Assembly: GCA_008933995.1 (NCBI GenBank)
Contig: WARS01000065.1
Location: 434,001-498,000, forward strand
Length of the DNA stretch: 64,000 nt
From: Datnioides undecimradiatus
Taxonomy: Eukaryota; Chordata; Actinopteri; Lobotiformes; Datnioididae
Direction: 5' to 3'
The notes beneath the pieces are model-generated. The model was not told the DNA's origin, did not search any database, and worked only from the letters and a program-made list of their open reading frames with translations. Position numbers and translations under genes: made by a program. Shown here in pieces: positions 36,499-48,405 of the stretch (its first letter is position 1; each line of letters begins with the position of its first letter).

Positions 36499-38360
36499 TA
36501 TGAGACGTCTTCTGACAACATCTAGTGGCTGCCCGGTGGATTCTATACATACAGACAACTGCATGTATAGAAGTGACTGTGGAAATCACCAACCAAAAAC
36601 TATTAAACTAAATTAATTAAAACACTCCTAATATTTAAACCTTTTCAACTAATGACAGCACCGGTCCTGATCATTCCTCTTTCATCTGGAGGATATGTAT
36701 CAGTGCCTCTAGAAAAGTCATTCTAAATCCACAAATGTTGAATAACAAATAATTATTTACCCCAAATACTCATAAGTCAACAGCCCTCTTGTGAAATCCA
36801 ACTTTGGGTACAAAAAAAAAAGTGATTTCGATGAACTTGATGTGACAGGATGCCGCTGACACAGACCCAGGTACATGGGGAGGAGCAATGACTAATCTGT
36901 GCCATCATCAAAACAAAGTATTTGCCACAGGAAGATGCAGGCTATTTCAAGGAATCTGTCCATGTACAGCTCGAGCGTTGGAGTTCATCCACGGTGGCAT
37001 TCTTAGAATAGTTTTCTCTCAATATGGCTTCCTCGTGATACAATGAAATAAATAGGCCTAGGACAAACATAGGAGTCAGGACGACATTACTGTCTCCAAT
37101 ATTGCATTTTTATTAGGCTTCCAGATTCAATTCAATTCAATATTGTACTATAAAAAGATGGCACATAAATAAAGGTATTACATAATGTAATGTAAATTCT
37201 AAATTAGGACTATTCCTGGGTTCAGTGTGGATGTTAAAAGATATCATACAGCTATTCTATTCTCTGGCCATGTTTATGTCCCCCTGTCCTCTCCCTGACC
37301 CTTGACAGTCCCCCTGGAGCCAGAGTAAAGGAAATATATTGAAATTTCCTGTCCCCTCTATGTGTCATAGAGGAGGAGGTGTCTTCCAGAGGCTACAGGA
37401 GGCTTTTCCATCAGACAGGAAGTCAAAGTATGTTTGCATATGCATTACCAGCCCACATGCAATGTCAAGTTAAGTGACACACATAGCTACGCTCACACAA
37501 ATACTTGGAAAGAAAGATAAAGGCGTGTTTGCATACTTCCAATTTCATAAGCCCCCCACGCAAGGTGCATGAACCGCACGTATGCATACATGTGGACACG
37601 TGTATATAAAGGTGAGGGTCAAATTAGAGCATATTATTGAAATACGTGAATTGCAATTTTGCAGTAGACAAGGCTTGGTTCATTGATCAGTGTGATGATT
37701 ACAATAGTACACTCTGTTGTAACTAAGTGCCAAGAACAAATCTCTGGCAACAGTTATGGAAATCACTCTGTTTTACTTCTTTACCCCAAAATTTCTGATG
37801 CCAAAATGCCAAAAATGTCATTTATGATGAATTTTGATGTAGTATTAATTTACTGCAATGGTTTTTCTGGTATTTAACTCATTCTTATCTGCATTATTTT
37901 ATACGTTTCAATCTTTATATCTCTTATGAGTCAGCTTTAATATTACCTGGCCGCCGCAGTGTAAACCTGAAGACAATGTTGACAGATTGTTGCACTGTTT
38001 GCTCAAAGGGCTGTTTGCTTATGTCTGAGCCAACATGAGAGAGAGAGAGGAGAGGGAGACAAGGTACGTGCTGCGAGCCATGCTTCGTGACCAGGCCAGG
38101 GGATTGGGGTGGGAGGTGAGGGATGTGTGTGGAGTGCGGGGGCAGGGGAGTCCAGTCACAGTGACTCCTCGGTTGGAATGGGACACAGTTATTGAATTTA
38201 GGATGATTTAGATGAGGAGGGGTGATGTAAAGTTGGGGATGAACCCAAATGATCTTTCCCTGTGCCTCGCTTGCACTTACACTGGATAATAAACAAAGAT
38301 GGCCAGGAGTGATGCAAACAACCAGACAATGCGAAGGCAGTGCACTGCTCTTACGTTTAA

Positions 38361-38379
38361 GTGTGTGTGTGTGTGTGTG
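38361..38379. repeat. (GT)n microsatellite
   Basis: About nine uninterrupted GT units. Similar short tracts occur at 87-103 and 1635-1652 (CA) and at 41295-41318 (interrupted GT). Confidence 0.9.
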
Positions 38380-41300
38380 GCGCTTTCTCATCCAGGTTTT
38401 GGCGCACGGCCAGCTAGGTCTACTCCTCTGGCGCGACACAAGACAGGAAGCTGACATAAAAGAATGGGGGGACTGACTGTGAGGGACACAGGAGCCAAGG
38501 CAGGAGCCAAGACAGTAGACACTGACGAGGTCGGAAGTTATTGTTTCAGCTTTCAGGCATCCATAGTGACCAGAATCTTATCCCTCTATTGAACTTATTA
38601 TGATCCCATGGTGATGGCCGCAAGCGTGGAGAGCATTCCAGGACAGGAACCCCATCTCAGGAGTTTCTCCCTGCCCAAACGCTGTCGCTTGGCCAATGAG
38701 TAAAGCATTTAACCCCGTAAAGCATTTAAGGCCCCAGTGGAGAGACGTGGTGTGCAACAACACAGCTCTCTCTCTTAACTCGCAACTCTTAAAGCAAAAG
38801 ACGACAGGTGTGCAGCTGTAATAGACCCGACTTCTTGAGCTATTCCCAAACAATGATTTACTTCAAATTCCCAGGCTAATATTGGGTTAATGAGCAGTTC
38901 CTGACAGGGAAATGACTGCACCAACGTTTCATACAAAACCACAAATGGTCAACCTGTTGGTGACATCAGAGGAAAAGTCAGGGGATCACCAAAGTCGTCT
39001 GAATGTACTGTCTGGGATCTGTAATCCATCCAATAGTTTGTTGAGATATCTCACTAAAACAATGTCACACTGCTGGTGGTGCCACAGAAAAGGTCAAGCA
39101 GAATAACAAGGTTTGAGCTATGTCTTTACAAAATCCATTAAAGAGTTGTTGTGATGTTTTATTTTGAGTGGCAGTGGCAGATGTTGCCATTCGAAGGACC
39201 ACACTGCTGCTAAAAACCATGAAATCAGTCGTCACTGCTCATTCTCAAGTCCTTGTTTTCCTCTCAGCCATCTTTTACTGGCTTGGTATGGCATTTTGTT
39301 TAAAATTGGTGCATATTAGACTTTTAGTTAGAATCAACAGAGGACACAGTATTGAAAACCACTGCTTGACAACTGTCTGTACTCTTAGTTTAAAGTACTG
39401 TATTGTTGCATTGATGCATTGTTTCCTCTGTATGCATCAGGCAGATTCAAAGACAGTTATAAATTGAACTTAACGTTATTGGTCTGTTGAAGGTGCAGGT
39501 GGCTGTCTCGTTACCTACCTATTATAAAGAAATTCAGCAAAGACCTAGAGATGACAGAGCTCAAACATCAGCCATACCTCTTTATCAAAGGGGCCACTCT
39601 CTTTGTCTTTATGGAAAGTCTGTTATTGAGCTCACTGAACAGTCAGAGACGGGGTGAGCTGTAATCACATCGATTATCTGACTTCCCTCAAATCTCGATC
39701 CCACTGGCCCTGCATCTTAAACTTGTCAACTGACCAAAACTGTATTTACAGGTGAAGACTGAGGAACAGACCATCTGGCTGCCTGTATGCTTCCCTGCAG
39801 GCGGCTCTGCATATGCCAGAGCTTTACAGCTGTTATTTGAGAAGCCCCGGAGGATAAAATGCTTGCAGACAGGTAATGAGACTTCTCGCTTATTATACAA
39901 TTATGTGCTTTAAAACTGTATATTTTGTTATGTCCTAAAGCATTTTATTCAGCCTAAGTTAGCATCTACAACACTGTACAAATGTGGGCCTTCTCATATC
40001 GGCCGACGTGCTAAATTTCTTTTAGTGGTGCAAAATAAGCGACTGGCATTTCGGCACCGCTGCGGGGAGAAATCCTGACGGAAACCCTGTCGTCCCCTGA
40101 CACCCTCTTCGTTTCTAATTCATTTACAAGCCTCTGCTCTTGAAAGGGACTGAGCCACAGCTGCCTCAAACACTGCACTATATAACCCTCGGACACCAAC
40201 AGCATCATATCCTTTCTCTGATCACACGCCCCCTTTTTCACCTTTTGCCACTCGAGTCTATTATGTCTCAGGTCTTTAGATATTCCCCTGTTCTGCTGCT
40301 GCCCTGAGAGCAGTTCTCTGGCTCTGTCATTTTCTTCTATGTGGTATTCTCTCTGTTGCCAAGCTGCCATGTGTGGTATTTTTTCTGGCCTATCTGCCCC
40401 TAACCTCACACCTTCTGTTATCCAGTGGGCCTCTCATCACTTGTCATTTCCACCACACACTCTTCCCCCCACTCTGTTGGCTGTCCTGTCTGCTATTTCC
40501 CTGACTTGCTGGCCCCGACCGTTCTCCCTGTGCTGCTTGAACGAGCAGGTTTTAATTTCCACCTCAACCTTTCACCTTCATTTGTATTTATGCTGTTATA
40601 AATATGTCTGTATAGAGAGAGAGAGTCTCTCCTTACATTTGCATATATTGTGAATGTTTAGCAACAAAAATAATGTGTATATATGAAAATAAACTTGCTG
40701 GCAACTTGAACCTGATGGACAATGGGACAATTGTCCAACATTAGGTGATAATCTGATTAGTATATGTGTGCTTTCAAAAGTTAAAGCCATAGGAGGTGGA
40801 GTATAAACACTAAAGCATCTAGCTTCACCCTCTCCCCTCTGTCTCACTTGTTAACCCTTTTCCATTTGCACCAAAAGAAATAATATAATATTTTGCAATT
40901 TGTTTGCTTTCTTATTAAACCCATCAAACATGCTTTGTCTCTTACTTCATCAGCTTCATACAACTGCCCGGCTGCACTGTGAAGGAGCCATCCCTCTGTG
41001 TACTCAAGCGAGTTTGCATTTTATTCTGGCATTACAACTGAGTCCAATATTCATTCAATTTGTGGCCTTGTTATCATATCAGTGTTTGTTTTTTTTAGAA
41101 ATGAAGACCACACTGATAAAATCCCGATGTTTCCCGTCACTGTAATGATTTAGCTACAGCTTGTAGTCATTTTTATCCCCTTTTCCTGTTTTCAGTGTCT
41201 ATTTTTCTCTTTTTAGAACACACAACATGAAATTGCTTTTTCTCTGACTCGTTTATTTTCCCAATTGTTATGTCTTGTCCGTCCTCCCCCTCACTGTGTG

Positions 41301-42119
41301 TGTGTGTGTTTGTGTGTGCACTGCTGATTTGTTTCCACGCTTATCTGATTGCGCAGCTTTGACTGGCTTTGTAGCATCACGTGAGGCAAGAAATGCTGCA
41401 TCGGAAATTGAATAATTCTCAATCATTTATCCGTTACAGGTCCCAGTCCAGACAGGACAGCATGGTCCAGACTGCAGTGACTTCCCTGCCCGCTACAGGT
41501 CTCCCCATTCATTTGAGTATTTAATATTATTCTTGTGTTCCTTGTACAAATGTGCCTGGTTATCTGATCACAGACACTCATCATTTGCACAACAAAATAG
41601 CTGGGACTTCTGCCCAGAGTAGGATCACTGTGAACCACAGGCTGGTGCAGCCAAGCAAACACCTGAGAGGCGAGTGACCGCAGTACCAGCAAAGCACATG
41701 CAACAGGGTCCATTTACCTGGCTGGCTCCTAATTATGTTGATTAAAAAAGAGCTTATTTTGTATTGGATTTTAGACTAAAGCTCTGTTTGCATCCTAAAC
41801 AGTAAACCTTTGTGTTGGAATGCTTTCCTTTGTATGATGAGAGGCGCCAACTAAGGGAGGCATCAAACCACAAACATAAAACATTATCTGACTGGCTATG
41901 CCAAGACCAACACTTGCATCACACACTCGCAGTGTAACATGTTAGAACATTTGATAAAACAGCAAACGAGAGCAGTAACCACTAATACAAGTGATATGAG
42001 CAATAAATAAGAAATGACTTTTTAAAGAGCATTTCCATTGGCTATAGCTAACAGAATACTATTTTACTGAATCTGGATGGTTTATGGCAAAATTAGTTTT
42101 AACTACATGAAAAGCTCTG

Positions 42120-42182
42120 GGCCTGACCTATCGCTGAAATTTCCCCAGTGTGGGACTAATAAAGGAAATCTAAATCACATAA
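42120..42182 (+). repeat. possible LINE 3' tail fragment
   Basis: The string tttccccagtgtgggactaa followed by taaaggaaatctaaatc resembles the 3' end of fish LINEs that finish with a gggac(t)aataaagg motif. No upstream coding part was found, as expected for a 5'-truncated copy. Confidence 0.3.
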
Positions 42183-43531
42183 TGAACAATAACTCTATAA
42201 TTATATATAATCAGAAAAAATAAATACATTTTTCAGCATGTGAAGCAAGTGTTGAGCATAACCCATAAAATGTGACGGCACAACAGGACACTTGGAATGA
42301 AAAGCTACCATGTTTCCAATTTAAACTGTGCATTTGTATCTGATAAGAAATGATATATAACTAATACTATACACTATGAATAAAAATAAAAAGCCACAGA
42401 CAGACACACTTGCAGGTTAACTTTCACTGTTACTATATAAACAAGTTACTTTGCAATATTTCATGACATCCCTAACATGCCAGAAGTTAATCTAACTACT
42501 CAGTTACATTAATTCCATTTGCAAGTGAATGATCTGTGAAGTAATTTAAGAAAATCATTTTGGATTAGAGGAAGGTTGGATCCAGCAAAGGTTAAAATTA
42601 AATTGTTAATTAATTTTAATTAACACAAAGTCTTTTTTTTCAAGGACACAGATCGAGAAGTGCTGTAATCCTGGAATCCACCAGGTTTCCCATTCGGTGG
42701 GTCACGTTTCCTTTCACGGGACTGGACAAGTGTTTTCTGCTGCAGACAGGGGATGTAAAGCACATACAGTGCATGGCTGGGTAGCTGTCCCATTCTTACT
42801 CGTTTGTCTGTTTATTCTAGTGTGCTTGTTGCCTCTGAGATATTTTAGGTTCCATTGTAGTTCTTCGACCTCTTTGTGGAAATTCCTCATGGGTTTGTTT
42901 TCATGGCTATCATTTTTCATGGCTGAATGAAAAACTACCCATTCCTCAGTCCTGATGAAGCTACATGGTCTGCCTCAGATGACACACATATGTAAACAGG
43001 ATTTCTGTCTTTCTCAAAGACATTTAAAAGTCTTGAGATATCATTGTCAGTAAAAACAGGAACTGCTCTGGTTCAGGGCACTGGTATACGGCATGAAGTT
43101 TAGCCTGCATCCGCCCGCAGAGCATTTACATGGTCTGTGGAGTGATATTGTAGTTGGAATTACAATTACTAACTACAACTTCAACTAATGAATAATTCAT
43201 TTCCAGAAACAAATTTAAGTAGTATCATTAAACCGACACCGTCTTTTGTCAAAGGTTTACTCAAGTAGGCAGCAGTAGTGTACGATGGAGCTTTTGTGAT
43301 GGCTGTGGTGAAATACTGCCTCAGAGTGCCTCCATGGTTCAGAGTAATCAGAAGATAAATCCTACATGTAAGGGCTATAGATGGGTTTTGTAAGGTGCCT
43401 CCAATTATAAATCAGGAGAGCCAGTGTTAGAGCTTTCAAGGAAATCCATAGCTTCTAACTATTTTATAATGATTTCATGATGAGTCAGGAAAAAAAACAA
43501 TAATTGGTGTATGGTCTAATTAAAATAAAAA

Positions 43532-43537
43532 TTTAAT
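43532..43537 (-). terminator. candidate poly(A) signal of zp3
   Basis: TTTAAT on + reads ATTAAA on -, about 23 bp after the TAA stop of the ZP3-like gene. Very short 3' UTRs are common for ZP genes in fish. Confidence 0.4.
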
Positions 43538-43559
43538 TGTTGAGTTAGAAAAAGTCTCT

Positions 43560-45796
43560 TTAGTGATTGATTGACAGACGGCCTCTCCAATGGGAACGTG
43601 GAAAGGTGTAAAGGGGCCCGACTGTTGTGTCCTTCTCGTGCTTCTCATCTGTCAAAAAATACATGTACAACTGGCTCAGTGATCATGATCACTGCACAGG
43701 ACAGTGTTTGCATATATCAAACACACAAGGTGCTGTGGTAATGCTATGATTTGTATCCAGGACAACTGGTAAAATGTGTAGGTTGTGTTTGGTTTTAAAG
43801 GGCTGACCTGTGTATGGTTGAGGTGTGCGTGCTGCGAGGTCTCTGCTCTCCTCTGCAGTCTGTCTGAAGCAGTCGTCAGAGCCACAGCACTCACACAGAG
43901 CAGTGTCTCCCTCTGTGGCACGCCAGCTGAATGACAGAGAAACATCCTGACATTACATCTCAGCTATGATGTCCCGGCTAATAAAATATACTTCTCATCG
44001 CTGGATGTTATAATTAAACAGGAAGACACACATAAGACCAAATCATGATGAGCTGATTTAACAACTTAAAGTCGCCAACAGTGTGGCGGCTTAACCTGAA
44101 TGTGGGCCTGTGGAAGAAACAGGCTTTGTCAAAGTGGCTGTGTGAGTTTGCGTTAAGGGAGGCTTTGAGGTGGCAGCTGATGAACATCTACAATAAAAAA
44201 AAACAAAGTACATTAGATCATGGAATTGATAGTAACAATAAATAGTCTGTTAGAGAGTATTTGACACAAAATACCCTGGGAAAACAAGCGTCTGTCCAAT
44301 AAGGTGTCATTACCTGTTCCCCAGACTCGTTTTTGAAGCGGAAGGCTTGGACACTGAAGCACAGTCTGTTTTCTTGCTTCCTAGGGAGGAATTTAGATGA
44401 CGACCACGGCAATACACTGTCCATAAGACATCTGTAATGGAGGAGCGACACATTCTGAAATGATTCCATGAACTAATTTACACTTCTTGTGTCCAACCTA
44501 GCTGTCTAGTGAAGTAAGTCCTTTAAGTTTTAAAAAAGGACACATTGAAATATTATTTTATTTTAAGCAGAAGGAAAGATTTACCCATGCTTAGAGATAA
44601 ACTTGTAGCTTGGTGTGGAGAGAGGGTCAGGCTTGAGCGTAGCAACACAGTAGTCGACATATAGAGTGAGAGGAGAGTGCAGAGGGGCATGCACGCTAGC
44701 CTCCAAAAACACTGCTTCCCCCTGCTGATAGAGCAAGGAACTGCGTGGAGAGGTACAGCCATCTGCATCAGAACAAACACTCTTCTTTAGTCCTGAGTCT
44801 AGATAAAAACCAATATTGCCACAGATATTATAGAAAAACAGTCTTTCACTGGTATCATTCAGATTCAGTGATAGTGGTTTCACCTGTCATGGTGCGAAGG
44901 GAGAAGCGCAGAAGTCCAAAGACGCTGATAGTGGATGTCATGGGTAACCAGGTTGGGGTTAGTGGTCCTCCATGCACTGTCTGTTTTCTGTGCTCACACA
45001 AAGATACTGCATGTGTTACAAAAAACTGTTGTCTTTCATACTATCAGATATGATGCAGCTTAACAAAACTGAATCAAGGAAAATTAGCCCCCACACATAA
45101 AGAGCCACAGAATAATATGACAGCTGCCTTACCTATTATAATGGCATTCAACAGGTATGATAGTAGTTGATCCTTCGACTGTCACGCTGCCTGTAGAGGT
45201 GGGAACCACAGCAGGAAACAGCAGCAGGTGGTTGGAATACACAAGCCACTCACCACGAATCTGGACAGGATAAAGAAATGTATGAGATCCATGAATGCAC
45301 ATAAGAATTAATGCCACCATATTGTATTTTTGGCACAGGCTGTATTAAAGACTGTATTAACAGGGGGGGAAATAACACAATAATAAGATGTTATTAAATA
45401 TATACGTTTGGTAGATGTGTGGATGACGTGTGCCGCTCTATGAACAAAACGCATGTTATAATATGAACTTTTTCTCTCATTTTATCTCTCTTCTCTTACA
45501 CTGGACTCAGTCCCACAGTCGTGTAGCCCCGCAGAGATGACCATGTCAGACCCAGACTTGGGTTCCTGTGGCCCGCAGGACTTCTGCTGTGTTGACTTCA
45601 CCCCAAGTCGGAGGTACTGAGGTTTGAACGGAACACGGCTCTCCTCGAAGAGCTGTCTCCTCACGGTTATTATCATGTTGACTTGTCCGCATTTTATTTC
45701 AAGTCCGGCCCTTTTTCCAGCCAAAGAAACACGGCGCACAGACAACAAAACCAAGAGTAATGAAATTAATCGAGCGTGTTTGACGCAGGTAGCCAT
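43560..45796 (-). CDS. zona pellucida sperm-binding protein 3-like
   Basis: A complete eight-exon gene on the minus strand: 45796-45500, 45260-45133, 44987-44884, 44762-44585, 44431-44314, 44187-44096, 43926-43808 and 43648-43560. All borders are GT/AG with consistent phases (0, 2, 1, 2, 0, 2, 1), giving 374 residues. ZP3 is a secreted structural protein of the egg envelope that polymerises through its ZP domain. A signal peptide (LISLLLVLLSV) is followed by ZP-N (LEIKCGQVNMIITV, GLHDCGTESS, EWLVYSNHLLLFP, IIPVECHY) and ZP-C (FGLLRFSLRTMT, EAVFLEASVHAPLHSPLTLYVDYCVAT, CLMDS, FRFKN, MFISCHLKA, WRATEGDTALCECCGSDDC). There is no N-terminal Pro/Gln repeat, no obvious furin RxxR site and no C-terminal membrane segment. 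Teleosts have many ZP3 paralogues and I cannot assign the letter. Confidence 0.95.
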
Positions 45797-46391
45797 TTTT
45801 GTAAAGAGAAAACAAGCTAGCCTTTTATTAATTAGCGAAAACTAAACAGCCAGGTGTGTGGCGATGGGCTGTGCTCGCGTGCGCTAGATGGCGCACGTGC
45901 TATCTTCATAGACTGCTTAGCAGCTGAAACGCCTGGTAAAATAATAATCAAAAGCTGGTTTTATTCTGATTAAATTGTATATATTATTACATCTCGACAT
46001 TTCAACACTTATGTTACAGATACATTTACATGTACGCATTTCTTCTTTTCATTACTGTAGTTTAGACCTTTTCCGAGCTAAAACATATGTGCTGTCAAAT
46101 AATATTCAGAAATAATTTTATTTCGGTTCAGTTTCAAACGAGTAAAACCGACAAATTATATTCACATTCATGAACTAGAGCTGACCAAAAGCTCCTGAAG
46201 GCACCATCGTCAGTAGGAACTCATTTGAGGCGGAACTCAAGCACTGTTGCATGCGCACCGACGGGACGCTTATTGCAGTTGCAACAGACTACTGCCGGAT
46301 GGTTTATCCACGTAATGAACAGCTGGGACATTTTGAAGTTAACTGCACAAGGTTCAGTAAAATTGTGTTCTCGGTAGAGACAAGGGGTAAG
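45797..46391. promoter_or_regulatory. bidirectional promoter region between zp3 and ufsp1, with E-boxes
   Basis: The two start codons point away from each other, about 595 bp apart. On the zp3 side there is CAGGTG at 45851-45856, 55 bp from the zp3 ATG, and CACGTG at 45894-45899. CANNTG boxes close to the start are the known targets of the oocyte factor Figla in zp genes. No TATA box was seen. Confidence 0.4.
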
Positions 46392-47141
46392 ATGGACAAA
46401 AAGGTTTTAACAGCAGACTCTGAGAAAGATGACTGGGGAGGAAGTGGAGCTGAAGAGGAAAAGATTATGAGGAAGAACCAAACACTATCAAAGAATGTGC
46501 ATATAGGTCTTCCTAAGCCGCTTACAGATCCTGTGAAATGCTCTATAATAAAAGGAGACTATCTCTACTTCCATTATGGTTGTGATGGACATGATGACAG
46601 AGGCTGGGGATGTGGCTACCGCACCGTTCAGACAATGGCTTCCTGGCTTTGCCACAACTGGTCTCCAATTAAAGACAAGTACAGACCTCCACCAAGCCTC
46701 CCAGAAATTCAACAAGCCTTGGTCACCATGGGAGACAAACCGGGCTCGTTCTCATGCTCCAGAGAGTGGATTGGAACTTTTGAAGCCTCTCTGGTCCTCG
46801 ACTATTTCTATGATGTTCCCTGTAAATTGGTACATGTCAGAGGTGGAGGGACAGAGCTTGAGCATGTTGCAGTGGAAGAGCTCCATCAGCATTTCGAGAA
46901 GCATGGATCTCCAGTGATGATGGGAGGGGACAGGGACAACTCTTCTAAGGGGATATTAGGGGTGTGCAGTGGGGACAAGGGGAGCTACTTGCTTGTCATT
47001 GACCCTCACTACTATGGATGTCAGCTGGACCAGAGAGAGCTGCAGAGCCGAGGGTGGGTGGCGTGGAAGAGAGTATCATCTCTCGATCAGTCTTCATTTT
47101 ATAACCTGTGTATGCCTCAGACAGCCAAAAAAGGAACTTAA
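46392..47141 (+). CDS. ufsp1: Ufm1-specific protease 1
   Basis: A papain-fold cysteine protease that matures pro-UFM1 and can remove UFM1 from substrates. A single open coding exon contains DDRGWGCGYRTVQTMASW with the catalytic Cys, ...WIGTFEASLVLDYFYDVPCK in the middle, and DPHYYG with the catalytic Asp and His, all in the family order. The frame is also open upstream to an ATG at 46251, which would give 296 residues (Cys121, Asp251, His253). I prefer the ATG at 46392 (249 residues; Cys74, Asp204, His206) because it has A at -3 and G at +4, while the 46251 ATG has T at -3. A site resembling a splice donor (gtaaga) just before 46392 leaves the 5' structure open. Next to epo/pop7/gigyf1 it fits the 7q22.1 block. 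Confidence 0.93.
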   Translation: MDKKVLTADSEKDDWGGSGAEEEKIMRKNQTLSKNVHIGLPKPLTDPVKCSIIKGDYLYFHYGCDGHDDRGWGCGYRTVQTMASWLCHNWSPIKDKYRPPPSLPEIQQALVTMGDKPGSFSCSREWIGTFEASLVLDYFYDVPCKLVHVRGGGTELEHVAVEELHQHFEKHGSPVMMGGDRDNSSKGILGVCSGDKGSYLLVIDPHYYGCQLDQRELQSRGWVAWKRVSSLDQSSFYNLCMPQTAKKGT

Positions 47142-48405
47142 ACTAAAGGATGGAAAACCTCTTTCTGTTTCAAACTAACAAATCAATTATTCTTCATGCA
47201 GATTAACTTTAGAAGATTTGATTTTGTTATTGAGATGTAGATTTGATGTAGAGTTGTATTTCACTGTGAGCATTTCTGATTAAATAAGCTCTTTGGCCAT
47301 CCTTCTGATGAAATCACGTTTTTAAAGAACTGATAAAACAACATGTTGATCAGTTTCTACATTATTGCACCATCCATTAAACTGATGAATCGTCTTGGAC
47401 ATGAATGGCATATTTCCCTCATTGGTTTCCCCAGATTAGGCCCTCTGATCAAACATTCTGAATCAGGATTAAAATAGCACGTGATTGATTTTAACCAGAG
47501 GGGAAACTGCACTTTACAGTGTCATTGTGAATATTATTTATAAGAAAATGTTTTGTGTGCTGATGCAGTTTGCAGCTTGTTGTTGCCATGATTTATGATG
47601 ATAAAGTTATTGAAATGGGTTCAGGGTTTCATCCCTTCATTGTTTTTCTGTTATTTTGTTTTGTGCTGTTGCTGTTATATTGATGCAGCATGCACTTACC
47701 TTGCAGGAGCAAGTTTATCAAGTTTCAAAGTTAATAAAATAGTTAATGAAATATTTCTGAAAAGAAATGCAGACAGACAATAACTAGCTGAATCAGATAT
47801 GTCAGATACAGTCTGTTATAAATGATGGCATGACCAGCTGCACAGTTTCCTCCAGTACTCCAGTGTTAAAGCCGTTACTAAAATGTTTCATCTTCAACAA
47901 GATGTGACGGTCAGTTTCAGTGCAAGTGCAAAGCAGAAGACAGATATTCACGAAATAAGCGTAAAGTTATTATACAAGGAACCTCATTATAATAAGTCAC
48001 AAATTGCGGCAACAAATGTCTCCAAGCGGCGTTGAGTTGTTATGTGTTGTGTTGTGTTGTTTTGTGTTGTGTTGTTTGCAGTGCATTTGTCTGTTTGGTT
48101 GAGGTCTGTGGACCTGCAGCATTTTCATGGATTTGCAGCAGGTATTCTAACTGCTGCACATGTGTTGTGAAACTGATGAAGATTGTTCTTAATTTGCATT
48201 TGTTTTTTAGGTCGTAGTGCTTTGTACTCTCTGGGCCACCATACATTGAGACAGACTTCAATCAGTTGCCCATTTTATTGCTTACACTACATTATATGAT
48301 ATAATTTAACAGCACATCTGAGTTCCATGTGTATTTTGCTCTGCAAGAAGCCTTCTCTAGTGGTTTGCACACTTCACACTTTAAACTTGAATAGTAACAC
48401 CCGCT
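47142..48405. other. 3' regions of convergent ufsp1 and the first ENDOD1-like gene
   Basis: ufsp1 (+) candidate poly(A) signals are ATTAAA 47279-47284 and AATAAA 47733-47738. ENDOD1-like copy 1 (-) has AATAAA on the minus strand at 48279-48274. A GTGTT-rich low-complexity tract occupies about 48043-48078. No gene was seen between. Confidence 0.5.

Larger units (their letters stand above)
34661..43531. other. large intergenic region between epo and zp3
   Basis: About 9 kb without a recognised gene. It holds a weak two-exon candidate (35784-36498, listed separately), a (GT)n tract at 38361-38379, another at 41295-41318, and a short LINE-3'-end-like segment near 42120-42180. Many short open frames exist but none shows a known domain or coherent splice signals. 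Confidence 0.6.

Noticed and set aside
37924-38457. 177-codon minus frame
   Set aside because: Low-complexity composition with a (CA)n-encoded stretch (THTHTHT); no family resemblance and no splice context.
43676-43945. 89-codon minus frame (CHSAGVPQRETLLC...)
   Set aside because: A wrong-frame reading of zp3 exon 7; the correct frame gives WRATEGDTALCECC.
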